The notes under the pieces are model-generated. The model worked only from the letters and a program-made list of their open reading frames with translations. It did no database searches and was not told the origin of the DNA. 15,542 nucleotides of DNA from Clostridia bacterium (GTDB taxonomy: Bacteria > CBDUZB01 > JAGLHV01), in NCBI GenBank assembly GCA_030595925.1, contig JAUVLC010000058.1:1-15542 (forward strand). The letters run 5' to 3'. Positions 7,546 through 14,829 of the stretch are shown here, one piece after another (within the stretch, counting starts at the first letter, position 1; each line of letters starts with the position of its first letter). The position numbers and the translations under genes are program-made.

Positions 7546-8481
7546 AAAAGAAAATCATTTTACTGTTAATAATAAGTTCTTTCGGTTTTTTACCAAAAAT
7601 TTGTTTTGGCTCCGACATAGGCACTACAGGAGGACAGTTCTTAAAAATCGGTATAGGCGCCCGCCCTGTTGCTATGGGAGAATCATTTGTTGCTGTAGCC
7701 AATGATGCTAATTCCTGCTACTGGAACCCTGCCGGACTAAGCGAAATTAAAACCACACAAACTACTACCACCTATCTTCAATGGCTTGAAGATACAGGAT
7801 ATACTTATTCCAGCTATATTCAACCACTAAAAAACAACTATTTTCATTACGGAACAATTGCCCTCAGCCTGGCTTATTTAGGTATGGGTGCCATCCCTAA
7901 AACAGAAATTGACATAAATGATAATATTGTTGAAACAGGAAAATCCTTTGATGCTTCTGATATCGCATTCATCTTTTCTTACGGAGGAAAAATAAAAAAT
8001 TTTCTTGTAGGCTATAACATCAAATATATTAAACAAACAATCGAAGAAGAAAAAGCTTCTACCTTTAGTCTTGATTTAGGAATGAAATATCTTTTTTCCG
8101 ATAATTTCTCTTTTGGATTGGTTACACAAAATATTGGCGGAAAAGTCAAATTCGTTAAAGAAGAAGATCCCTTGCCGTTAAATATTAAAAGCGGTATCGC
8201 TTATAAAACCCTTCGTAATTCTCTATTTTCATTTGACATCCATTTCCCCGTGGAAATAAATCAGCCAAACTATCACCTGGGCATAGAACAAGTTTTAAGC
8301 AACTTATTTGTTCTTCGCAGTGGATATAAACTTAACCCCCGTTTCTGATGCTAAAGAATTATCCGGATTATCATTCGGATTGGGCCTTAAATGGAAAAAA
8401 TACCATTTAGATTACGCATGGGTTCCTTATGGTAATCTCGGACAAACCCATCATATCTCGCTCTTTCTAAAATTCAATTAA
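7542..8481 (+). CDS. PorV/PorQ-like outer-membrane barrel protein, frameshifted near 3' end
   Basis: A signal peptide (MKKKIILLLIISSFGFLPKI, cut near CFG/SD) is followed by the PorV-family N-terminal motif GARPVAMGESFVAVANDANS and NPAGL, then alternating beta strands. PorV proteins are 14-strand FadL-like barrels; in type IX secretion they shuttle tail-bearing cargo to the cell surface. The open frame stops at 8348, but deleting one C from the C5 run at 8336-8340 restores a continuation (VSDAKELSGLSFGLGLKW to HHISLFLKFN) ending at TAA 8479-8481. That gives 312 residues with a typical barrel C-terminal strand, which is why I extend the gene. It is coupled by ATGA to the protease. Pairing with a cargo that has a sorting-type tail suggests a dedicated partner. 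Confidence 0.87.
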
Positions 8482-8933
8482 CTCGTTCCAACTATTGCTG
8501 TAACCCCTTCTAAATTAAGTAACCAGGGAATAGTATAAATACTATATGCTTCTTCTTTAATTTTAAAAGAATTTCCCGAAGTAAAAAAGAATTCCCGTAA
8601 ATTTAAATCAATCGCACTATTCTTTGTTTTCAGTTGGAAAATAATCCCTTTATTTATTTTTGAAGCAAGCATTATATCAGTAATGTTTTTTTTTCTATAA
8701 CTTCTGTCTACTACTTGTTTCATAAAAAAAGCAGGAGATACTAATCTACATAGGTTAGAAAAACAAGAGAAATCATTAACTATTTTCGGGGAAAAGACAG
8801 TATTAGGAAAAAACAAGACATTAACGGAGGACCAAACATATGCAGAAACAAAAACACCTACAAGAAAAACAACCAAACTTACTGCTTTTAATTTAAAAAA
8901 TAATTTATTTTTCTTTCTAATTAATTTCAACAT
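8478..8933 (-). CDS. Small membrane-anchored protein of unknown function
   Basis: I do not recognise a family. The 151-residue product starts with a basic segment (MLKLIRKKNKLFFK) followed by one hydrophobic helix (about residues 15-40) and an extracytoplasmic tail. That topology suggests a single-pass inner-membrane protein. I chose the ATG at 8931-8933 because a weak GAGAAG ribosome site lies 7 nt upstream and the signal-anchor layout fits. An in-frame ATG at 8978 would add 15 residues but has no visible ribosome site. Its stop overlaps the corrected PorV-like stop by 4 bp, tail to tail, which supports both gene ends. A terminator-like inverted repeat separates it from the OmpA-type gene upstream. 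Confidence 0.6.
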   Translation of the reverse strand: MLKLIRKKNKLFFKLKAVSLVVFLVGVFVSAYVWSSVNVLFFPNTVFSPKIVNDFSCFSNLCRLVSPAFFMKQVVDRSYRKKNITDIMLASKINKGIIFQLKTKNSAIDLNLREFFFTSGNSFKIKEEAYSIYTIPWLLNLEGVTAIVGTS

Positions 8934-9012
8934 TTTACTACTTCTCATATACTTAAAATTTAAACTACCACCAAGCATATTTTAATATAAACAAAAAAGA
9001 AAGTCAACGAAA

Positions 9013-9074
9013 AAAAAGACAACTTTATTTTTTAAAATTAATGGAGAAAAATCAAAAAATAAAACTGTCTTTTT
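9013..9074 (-). terminator. Long AT-rich terminator-like hairpin after the OmpA-fusion gene
   Basis: Inverted arms of 23 bp lie at 9013-9035 and 9052-9074, with three mismatches and a 16-nt loop (core AAAAAGACA / TGTCTTTTT). On the minus strand the hairpin begins 4 nt after the TAA at 9078-9080 and ends in a run of eight T. The stem is A/T-rich, so weaker than a classical terminator. The symmetry also allows action on the other strand. Confidence 0.65.
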
Positions 9075-9077
9075 CTG

Positions 9078-10664
9078 TTATTGAGTTAAAATTACAAATT
9101 CTACCCGTCTATTCTTCGCACGTCCTCCGGCTGTTTTATTAGAACTAATCGGCTTAGTTTCTCCGAAACCCAAACACTTCAACCGTTCTGACGCAATCCC
9201 ATTTTTTACTAAATAATCAAAGACACTTTTTGCCCTCTTTTCGGAAAGTTTTAAGTTAGATTCCGCCCTTCCTACTGAATCCGTATGGCCTTCTACTCTT
9301 ACCTTATATTGGGGATACTGCTTTAAAATTTCTATTACCTGATCCAAAGTCGGTTTATCCGACGCACTGATTTTTAAACTTCCCGATTTAAAATGAGCCT
9401 TTACGGCAATAATTATCTTTTTCCCCTCTTCCCTCATCTGTAATTTTGCTTTTTTTCGAATACTAACTACCAGTGCTTCCCTCTCCGCTGCCAACCTTTT
9501 TGCCTCTCTTGCTTCCTTTTGGGCCTTCGCTGTTTCCCGTTTTGCCTGTTCTGCCTCCCTGCGGGCTTTTTCCGCTTCTTCCTGTAATCTCTGCTTTTCT
9601 TTTTCCTCTTCGCGTCTTTTCTGTTCTTCTTCCTCTTCCTTCTTTTTGACCGCTTCTGTCTCCTGTGCCGATTCCCCAAAACGAACAGTTAGGGAAACAC
9701 GATGTGAACCGGAAGTATCCTCGAGCTCTAACGGCCAGATAAATGCATAATCAAATTGTAACCCAAATTTTCCCATTGTTTCATTATTAAAACTAAATCC
9801 GGAAGTAACTTCGCGGTCATTACCCCCTATTCTAAAACCCCATGTTCTATGAACAAACCAACTTTCCCAGCCTAAATAAACATTCAAATCTTCATCCCGA
9901 TAGCTAACATCCACTGAAGAAATCACATTCTCCATAGACAAAATATTTAAGAAATTATAATCTCCCATTCGATAAGCCAATCCAAATCTTCCCTCAAAAG
10001 GCACTTTGTCTTCTACCTTCAATCCCACATCCGGCTCGCTAATATTCTTAGCCATCAAGCCGATACACAAACCTTTTTCTTTCTCTCCGTTGGCTTTTAT
10101 TAATACTCCCACATCCCCGGTAAAATTACCTTTAGAGCGGCCATCAACAAAAACAGGATCGTGTCTTGTCCGCTCATCCAGTGTATAAGAATGATTTAAA
10201 TATTTTAGATTAACTCCTAAAAAAACTGCCGGAATCAACCGGGGAGCAAAATCATTAATCCTTTTTGCATAAGATAAGGTAAATGTATCTTCTTCGTACA
10301 ATTCCGTAGTAACAAAATTAGCCCAGCTTACTCCAAAATTTCCTATTTTGTTTGAAGGAAAAACAAAAGCGCCATAATTTAAACCTAAATCCACCTTCTC
10401 TCCTCCTGCATACAGGTCCAACCCGGTAAACAAGCGGGCATACATAAAATTGGCCTCATATTGTTCTAATTGAGCAATTCCGGCAGCATTCCATAAAGGA
10501 GCAGATGCATCATCACTTACCGCCGTAAACGCTCCACCCATTCCCACAGACCGCGTTCCCCAACCACTGTCTTTAAATGCCGCTTCAGCCAAAGAAACAA
10601 ATAACATATAAAAAAGAACGACTAAAACAGCCACATTAACTTTATTAAATATCCTTCTATCCAT
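9078..10664 (-). CDS. PorV-like barrel / coiled coil / OmpA peptidoglycan-binding fusion
   Basis: The start at 10662-10664 (ATG, MDRRIF) has GGGA and GAGAG upstream at usable distances. A GTG three codons earlier (10673) is also possible but abuts its GGGAA. A signal peptide ends near AEA. About residues 32-335 are a PorV/UPF0164-like barrel (GTRSVGMGGAFTAVSDDASA, then WNAAGIAQL). About 335-410 are a Glu/Lys/Arg-rich coiled coil. About 420-528 are an OmpA C-terminal domain with the peptidoglycan-contact motif (GHTDSVGRAESNLKLSEKRA, then NRRVEF). This puts the barrel in the outer membrane, tethered to the cell wall through a rod. Barrel and OmpA domain are usually separate proteins; here they are one chain. 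It may be the envelope anchor of the adjacent surface cluster (inference). Confidence 0.9.
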   Translation of the reverse strand: MDRRIFNKVNVAVLVVLFYMLFVSLAEAAFKDSGWGTRSVGMGGAFTAVSDDASAPLWNAAGIAQLEQYEANFMYARLFTGLDLYAGGEKVDLGLNYGAFVFPSNKIGNFGVSWANFVTTELYEEDTFTLSYAKRINDFAPRLIPAVFLGVNLKYLNHSYTLDERTRHDPVFVDGRSKGNFTGDVGVLIKANGEKEKGLCIGLMAKNISEPDVGLKVEDKVPFEGRFGLAYRMGDYNFLNILSMENVISSVDVSYRDEDLNVYLGWESWFVHRTWGFRIGGNDREVTSGFSFNNETMGKFGLQFDYAFIWPLELEDTSGSHRVSLTVRFGESAQETEAVKKKEEEEEQKRREEEKEKQRLQEEAEKARREAEQAKRETAKAQKEAREAKRLAAEREALVVSIRKKAKLQMREEGKKIIIAVKAHFKSGSLKISASDKPTLDQVIEILKQYPQYKVRVEGHTDSVGRAESNLKLSEKRAKSVFDYLVKNGIASERLKCLGFGETKPISSNKTAGGRAKNRRVEFVILTQ

Positions 10665-10753
10665 TACTCTCACTTCCCATTGATTACTAATTTTACCACA
10701 CCCCCCGACAAATTAAAACTCCCAAATCCCAATTTCAAAATCTCAAACATTTT

Positions 10754-10800
10754 TGCTCAATACTTCGATTACACTCAGCACAAGTTCATTGAGCAACTAC
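10754..10800 (-). repeat. GTAG-tagged long hairpin (REP-like)
   Basis: On the minus strand GTAGT is followed by TGCTCAAT (10761-10754 pairs with 10795-10788) around a 26-nt inner segment. The inner part (CAATACTT...AAGTTCATT) recurs in diverged form at 4579-4612. The same tag-plus-palindrome layout occurs in the 4531-4766 and 3026-3067 elements. Confidence 0.7.
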
Positions 10801-10881
10801 AAACAGACTTACCATTCAGTATCTTTTGAATAGATTTAACTATTTCTTGTTTTTGTCTTTAACTAATAACTTATAACTGTT

Positions 10882-11212
10882 TGTTATCTATCGACTATCG
10901 ACTGTAAACTATTTTTGTCTTTCTCTTTTAACTTTGTGCCTCTGTGCCTTGATGCCTGTCTTTCATCTTTATCTTTATCTTTATCTTTGTCTTTATCTTT
11001 ATCTTTGTCTTTATCTTTATCTTTGTCTTTATCTTTGTCTTTATCTTTGTCTTTATCTTTGTCTTTATCTTTGTCTTTATCTTTGTCTTTATCTTTGTCT
11101 TTATCTTTGTCTTTATCCGTAATCTATGGACTATGGACTGTCGACTATGGACTTCTGTTTGTCTCTTATCTATGGACTATGGACTATCGACTGTGGACTA
11201 TGGACTATTTTT
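10882..11212 (+). repeat. Composite hexamer/heptamer repeat, locus 3 (largest)
   Basis: Three heptamers (10890-10910) come first. After a pyrimidine-rich link, an exact hexamer array of 25 units runs 10965-11114 (150 bp, units atcttt or gtcttt). Then come atccgtaatct, four heptamers (11126-11153), an 18-bp spacer and five heptamers (11172-11206). The 12 heptamers here fit RTSGACT except gtaaact at 10904. The array ends 11 bp from the stop of the gene at 11218-12393. The 157-codon open frame of alternating Leu-Ser across it is an artefact of the array. The 540-bp gap 10674-11217 holds only this and the hairpin at 10754. Confidence 0.95.
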
Positions 11213-11217
11213 ATTTT

Positions 11218-12393
11218 TTACTTCGCTACTACTATTACTCCGCTTACATTCTTTCCATTGTATTCATATTGGTAAATATAAACACCGCTCTCTACTATAT
11301 CACCATCGTTATTGCGGCCATCCCATTGATAAGGAGTTATGTTTATCGTTCTTATTTCCTTACCGGTGATATCATAAATTTTTATTGAAACATTATCCAG
11401 ATCGGTTAATCCATTAAAATAAGCATAATCATTTATCCCATCCTGACAGGCAGGGGTAATAATTCTTTCCAGCGGACAATGGGTAAGCTCATTGATTAAA
11501 GCCGGAAAAACCGCAAATACACTATTATGATTTAAAGAGGCTGTTAGTGTGTTTAATTCGCTATTTAATGTTCCTCCCACTAACCGCCAATCAAACCCAT
11601 CCCACCATAAAATTTTTAATTCTTCTTCTGTAACAGGTGTCCCGTCTTTTTTAACCTCCCCATCAAGGTCAAAATAAAGTAAGGTTAAATTGTAGGGTAA
11701 TTTGAAATCAATGTTTTCCGGTAAAATTTCATAAGCTGCTAACGGACTATCACTACCGGCCACACCAAATCCCGCCGGAACACCGGCCGGATCTTTCTGG
11801 CTAAAGGTTATCTCAATTTCACTTTCCAACGCACCTGCGGGTATTTCAATGCACACCTCTCCATCTTCAGGATTTCCATCGACTAAAACAATCGTACCCC
11901 CCTCAGGACCTATTGTCATAGTAACACTGGGATTTACTGTTATAATCTGCAAAGAACTTTGACTGATAGCTCCACCGCTATACACAACCTTAAAACAAAC
12001 GTTTACCCCATCCGTAGTTACTACTTCTCCGGGAATATAATCTTTAAATGTATAAGTAAAAAGAGGATTAGTGAATTTACGAGTAATTAATTTGTAACTT
12101 GTCTCCGGCTCAGAAACTTTTTTATAAGAAAAGGTTACACTCTCCATTGCCATTTTCGCATTAATCTCTGCTTCCATATAAATCTTACTGCCCACTATAT
12201 TAAATTCTAAAGGCGGCCAGCCTATACAAGGTGCCGGAATAAAAGCAGGAACAGAAACAGAAGCGGTAAAAGTGCTAATTGTGACAGTAGTAACTTTTGC
12301 TTTTAGTTCATCAGAAGAGAAAAAAATAACGCTCGATACCATCACCGCTAAACACAAAACAATCAATAATTTTTTCCTACCGCGTTTAAACAT
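11218..12393 (-). CDS. Secreted protein with ZU5-like region and CHU_C-type C-terminal domain
   Basis: A 391-residue protein. A signal peptide (basic MFKRGRKK, then LLIVLCLAVMVSSVIFF) leads to a beta-rich N-terminal region (about 40-150). A ZU5-like segment follows (about 155-300, GPEGGTIVLVDG, IEIPAGALESEIEITF, WWDGFDWRLV, SVFAVFPAL). The C-terminal ~85 residues (ITPACQDGINDY, IKIYDITGKEIRT, YQWDGRNNDGD, ESGVYIYQYEY) match the CHU_C / gliding-motility type sorting domain used in type IX secretion type-B cargo. Its ATG follows GGGGTAGAGA, 77 bp after the chaperone-like gene, and it is probably in the same operon. It may be a surface adhesin or tip component of whatever the two paralogous subunits build (inference). 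A composite repeat begins 11 bp after the stop. Confidence 0.82.
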   Translation of the reverse strand: MFKRGRKKLLIVLCLAVMVSSVIFFSSDELKAKVTTVTISTFTASVSVPAFIPAPCIGWPPLEFNIVGSKIYMEAEINAKMAMESVTFSYKKVSEPETSYKLITRKFTNPLFTYTFKDYIPGEVVTTDGVNVCFKVVYSGGAISQSSLQIITVNPSVTMTIGPEGGTIVLVDGNPEDGEVCIEIPAGALESEIEITFSQKDPAGVPAGFGVAGSDSPLAAYEILPENIDFKLPYNLTLLYFDLDGEVKKDGTPVTEEELKILWWDGFDWRLVGGTLNSELNTLTASLNHNSVFAVFPALINELTHCPLERIITPACQDGINDYAYFNGLTDLDNVSIKIYDITGKEIRTINITPYQWDGRNNDGDIVESGVYIYQYEYNGKNVSGVIVVAK

Positions 12394-12470
12394 TCTCTAC
12401 CCCTATCATCCAACCCTTTTAAACATCCAAATTTAAACTCCTAATTCCCAAACTCTTTTGTTTTTTACCA

Positions 12471-13241
12471 TTAATAAATTGTAATTTTCCCTTTTCTATC
12501 TACTTTAAAAGATATGGTCTCTTCAATTATATCCTCTGAATTACCGTAATTGATAATCGCCCGCATTTTATACTTACCTTTTTTTAATTCTATTCCTTTT
12601 CCATATCCAATATAAGAATGTTTCTGCCCGGGAAAAACCGGCCAACCGTATTTCAATTCTATAGTAGCAATTTCTTTTTTCCCTTTACTAATAATTGCTT
12701 TGCCTCGTGGACGAAGATAAATATTCCCTTTATTTTCAACTACTACCGTTGCCTGTATATCCAATGACTTTCTCATTCTGGAAAGCATTACTTTATAAAT
12801 ATCAGCTTTAATAATTTCCGTCCCTTCAATAATAACATAAATGGGACTACTTATTACAATACCCACACCTGCTCCTTCAACTCGTGGACAAAAAGAAACC
12901 ATCGCCATTAACATTCCTACAGCATTATCAGGAATTTTAACCTTGTATTTAATCTTTTTCTTCTCTCCAGGAATAAGCTCAAATTCCATAGAATCGATTT
13001 CCAGCCAATCTTTTATTTCTATCTCTTTATTTTCCTTCGATTTAAACCAATCCCGCCATTTTACCACAATATGTTGAGATTCCTTTGTATTGGTAGAAAC
13101 AATAAACGTCCCTTCCCCTATTGCACCTCTTATACCTTTTATCTCCTGGCGGGCAGGGGTAACACTAAGAGCAAAAGCAAAGGGAGCAAGAAAAGATATT
13201 ATTCCTAATTGTACCATAATGTAAACTATTCTTTTTTTCAT
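12471..13241 (-). CDS. Secreted PapD/DUF916-like fimbrial-type chaperone
   Basis: A 256-residue product with a signal peptide (MKKRIVYIMVQLGIISFLAPFAFA). The mature start LSVTPARQEIKG, then WLEIDSMEFELIPGEKKKIKYKVKIPDNA and SPIYVIIEGTEI, follow the strand pattern of PapD-like or DUF916-like immunoglobulin domains (about residues 25-145). A second beta domain follows (VVVENKGNIYLRPRGKAII, then PVFPGQKHSYI). PapD chaperones cap subunits in the periplasm before polymerisation. No usher is present in the window, so this may be a different assembly route. The start has AAGGA upstream, and the gap to the preceding gene is only 10 bp, indicating co-expression with the putative subunits. The family call is by pattern and is moderate. 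Confidence 0.75.
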   Translation of the reverse strand: MKKRIVYIMVQLGIISFLAPFAFALSVTPARQEIKGIRGAIGEGTFIVSTNTKESQHIVVKWRDWFKSKENKEIEIKDWLEIDSMEFELIPGEKKKIKYKVKIPDNAVGMLMAMVSFCPRVEGAGVGIVISSPIYVIIEGTEIIKADIYKVMLSRMRKSLDIQATVVVENKGNIYLRPRGKAIISKGKKEIATIELKYGWPVFPGQKHSYIGYGKGIELKKGKYKMRAIINYGNSEDIIEETISFKVDRKGKITIY

Positions 13242-13251
13242 TCTTTTTTCC

Positions 13252-13950
13252 TTATAGAGTAAATAATTCTAATCGCAATGTAGAAGTTTTATAAGTTGAA
13301 AGAGCCATCGCATCAGTAAAATTGGCTCCAATATAAATATAGAAAGGAGAAGGAGTATCTCCCCACCAATCTACCCATTGCCAGAAAGAAACTTGTATTC
13401 CAACCGACTCTTTCCAATTAGTAATCCAATTATCACCATCTATAAAATCATCTGAACCACGATCCTTCATCCAAAACCAGGTCTGCCACCCTATAGAGCT
13501 TAGTGAACATATATCACCATTTACTTGTACAATAATTAAGTCATCGGGACTATCATCAAGCAACTTACCCCATACCCGCCAACAAAGTGGTAACCCCACT
13601 ATAGAGGTAGCCCCCTCATCCTTTAACAAATTCTTGGGATCACCACTCCCCGTCCATTCTGGAATAGCATCAGCAGCTGTATTATCAGTATAAATCTGAA
13701 TTGCACCTCCTGTATAATCACACTCAACTTTAAGTAATGTTTTAGCACATAACCATTTGGTTGTTCCAGGAATGATAGAAGCACTATCCCATGTAATTTT
13801 ATTCTCGGCAGCAGGATTTCCATTCCGGTCCACTACAGTCACAGTTATATCTGCTCCCGCTGGACTAACAAAAGAAAACAGCAAAAATAAACCCAACAAT
13901 AGTTTCCACGATATTTTCTTTATTAATCTTTTAGAAACGATTTTTACCAT
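13252..13950 (-). CDS. Secreted Cys-containing surface protein, paralogue B
   Basis: A 232-residue product with an N-terminal signal (basic MVKIVSKRLIKKISWK, hydrophobic LLLGLFLLFSF, cut near AGA/D). It belongs to no family I recognise but is clearly paralogous to the next gene upstream. Shared blocks are ITW..A.I.PGTTKWLCA, CxYTGG..IQIYTDNTA.DAIP.W, GDPKNLLK, GLP.CWRV and the C-terminal YIYIGANF.DA..STY.T.TLRLEL. The four Cys of the shared half suggest disulphides. It is aromatic-rich (many Trp/Tyr) and predicted all-beta. The linked chaperone-like gene starts 10 bp downstream. It is a plausible structural subunit of a surface fibre or layer (inference). ATG follows GGGGAG at a rather long distance. 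Confidence 0.8.
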   Translation of the reverse strand: MVKIVSKRLIKKISWKLLLGLFLLFSFVSPAGADITVTVVDRNGNPAAENKITWDSASIIPGTTKWLCAKTLLKVECDYTGGAIQIYTDNTAADAIPEWTGSGDPKNLLKDEGATSIVGLPLCWRVWGKLLDDSPDDLIIVQVNGDICSLSSIGWQTWFWMKDRGSDDFIDGDNWITNWKESVGIQVSFWQWVDWWGDTPSPFYIYIGANFTDAMALSTYKTSTLRLELFTL

Positions 13951-13971
13951 TTTTATTATTGTTCTCCCCTT

Positions 13972-14029
13972 CTTCCTTTTCCATCCCCTCTAATCCAACA
14001 CAGGGATAGAGGGGAATAGAAAGAGGAAG
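13972..14029 (-). promoter_or_regulatory. Intercistronic hairpin between the two paralogues
   Basis: Arms CCCCTCTA (13985-13992) and TAGAGGGG (14007-14014) pair perfectly, and pairing extends outwards over pyrimidine/purine tracts to about 21-23 bp per arm, with a 14-nt loop. On the minus transcript it follows the stop at 14049. No T run follows, so it is unlikely to be a full terminator. An RNA-stabilising or partially terminating element that raises the first paralogue relative to the second is plausible. Confidence 0.6.
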
Positions 14030-14048
14030 TTTTTCATTTTTAAGCCGA

Positions 14049-14792
14049 TTACAGACTATACAATTCTAAACGAAGTGTAGTAGTCCTATAGGTTGAAGCA
14101 GCTGCTGCATCAGAGAAATTAGCCCCTATATAGATGTAGTCCGAACAAAAAGGACTAAAGGTATATTCAGCCTCTTGGCGGCCAGAACCTTGCACCCAGA
14201 CATTTTGAAGAGTACTGGCTTCTTCAAACCCACCAACACCTCTGTCAGTCATCCGCATCCAACACCAATAGGTAGAAGCCAGATCACTTGTTAAATGCCA
14301 TTCGTTTGGCGGAAGTGGATCTTCTTTCTCATATATATCTCTCTCTCCATCAGCAAGGAGTGCAAAAGGAACTCTCCAGCACATAGGAAGACCAGCAGTA
14401 GAAGTAGAAGTTGGTGCATCATACTTTAACAAATTCTTGGGATCGCCAATACCATCCCATTTTGGGATAGCATCACCAGCTGTATTATCAGTGTAGATCT
14501 GAATTCCACCAGCACCTGTGTAGGTACAACTAGCATAAAGTATTTCATTAGCACAAAGCCATTTAGTACTTCCCGGAGTTATATCAGCGTCAACCCAAGT
14601 AATTTGGCTAGGACCGGAAACCCCGAGTAAGTCTAAGATATCTACAGTCATCGTTCCTGTAGGGGCTGCTGAAATCACTGCTACTGCTTCAGTTGTGACC
14701 TCTTCCACTTGTGTAAAAGCCGCTGCTATCCCGACACTCGCCATTACCAAACCTAAAGTAAGACAAAAAATTAACAAACCTTTCTTTTTCAT
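14049..14792 (-). CDS. Secreted Cys-containing surface protein, paralogue A
   Basis: A 247-residue product. A classical signal peptide (MKKKGLLIFCLTLGLVMA, cut near IAAA) and a strong AAAGGAGGTGA ribosome site 7 nt before ATG suggest a highly translated, exported protein. The mature part starts with a low-complexity Thr/Val/Ala stretch (about 27-50) and then matches paralogue B throughout. It differs by an insertion around residues 150-205 (EKEDPLPPNEWH, TYWCWMRMTDRG), and two more Cys residues (six in the mature chain). The C-terminus TYRTTTLRLELYSL is nearly the same as in B. It is first in the cluster, downstream of the leader RNA at 15029-15274. No database family is recognised; it could be a pilin-like, coat or S-layer-like subunit. 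Confidence 0.82.
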   Translation of the reverse strand: MKKKGLLIFCLTLGLVMASVGIAAAFTQVEEVTTEAVAVISAAPTGTMTVDILDLLGVSGPSQITWVDADITPGSTKWLCANEILYASCTYTGAGGIQIYTDNTAGDAIPKWDGIGDPKNLLKYDAPTSTSTAGLPMCWRVPFALLADGERDIYEKEDPLPPNEWHLTSDLASTYWCWMRMTDRGVGGFEEASTLQNVWVQGSGRQEAEYTFSPFCSDYIYIGANFSDAAAASTYRTTTLRLELYSL

Positions 14793-14829
14793 TCTTTTTT
14801 CACCTCCTTTCTTTTATAATTTAGACTTA

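Noticed and set aside
9467-9679. 70-codon Arg/Lys-rich frame
   Set aside because: It is a shadow frame of the coiled-coil part of the OmpA-fusion gene.
10915-11388. 157-codon frame rich in Leu-Ser repeats, and an overlapping Tyr-Leu-rich frame
   Set aside because: Both are translations of the 150-bp hexamer array and heptamer blocks; there is no ribosome site or real protein signature, and the 3' half runs antisense through the 11218-12393 gene.
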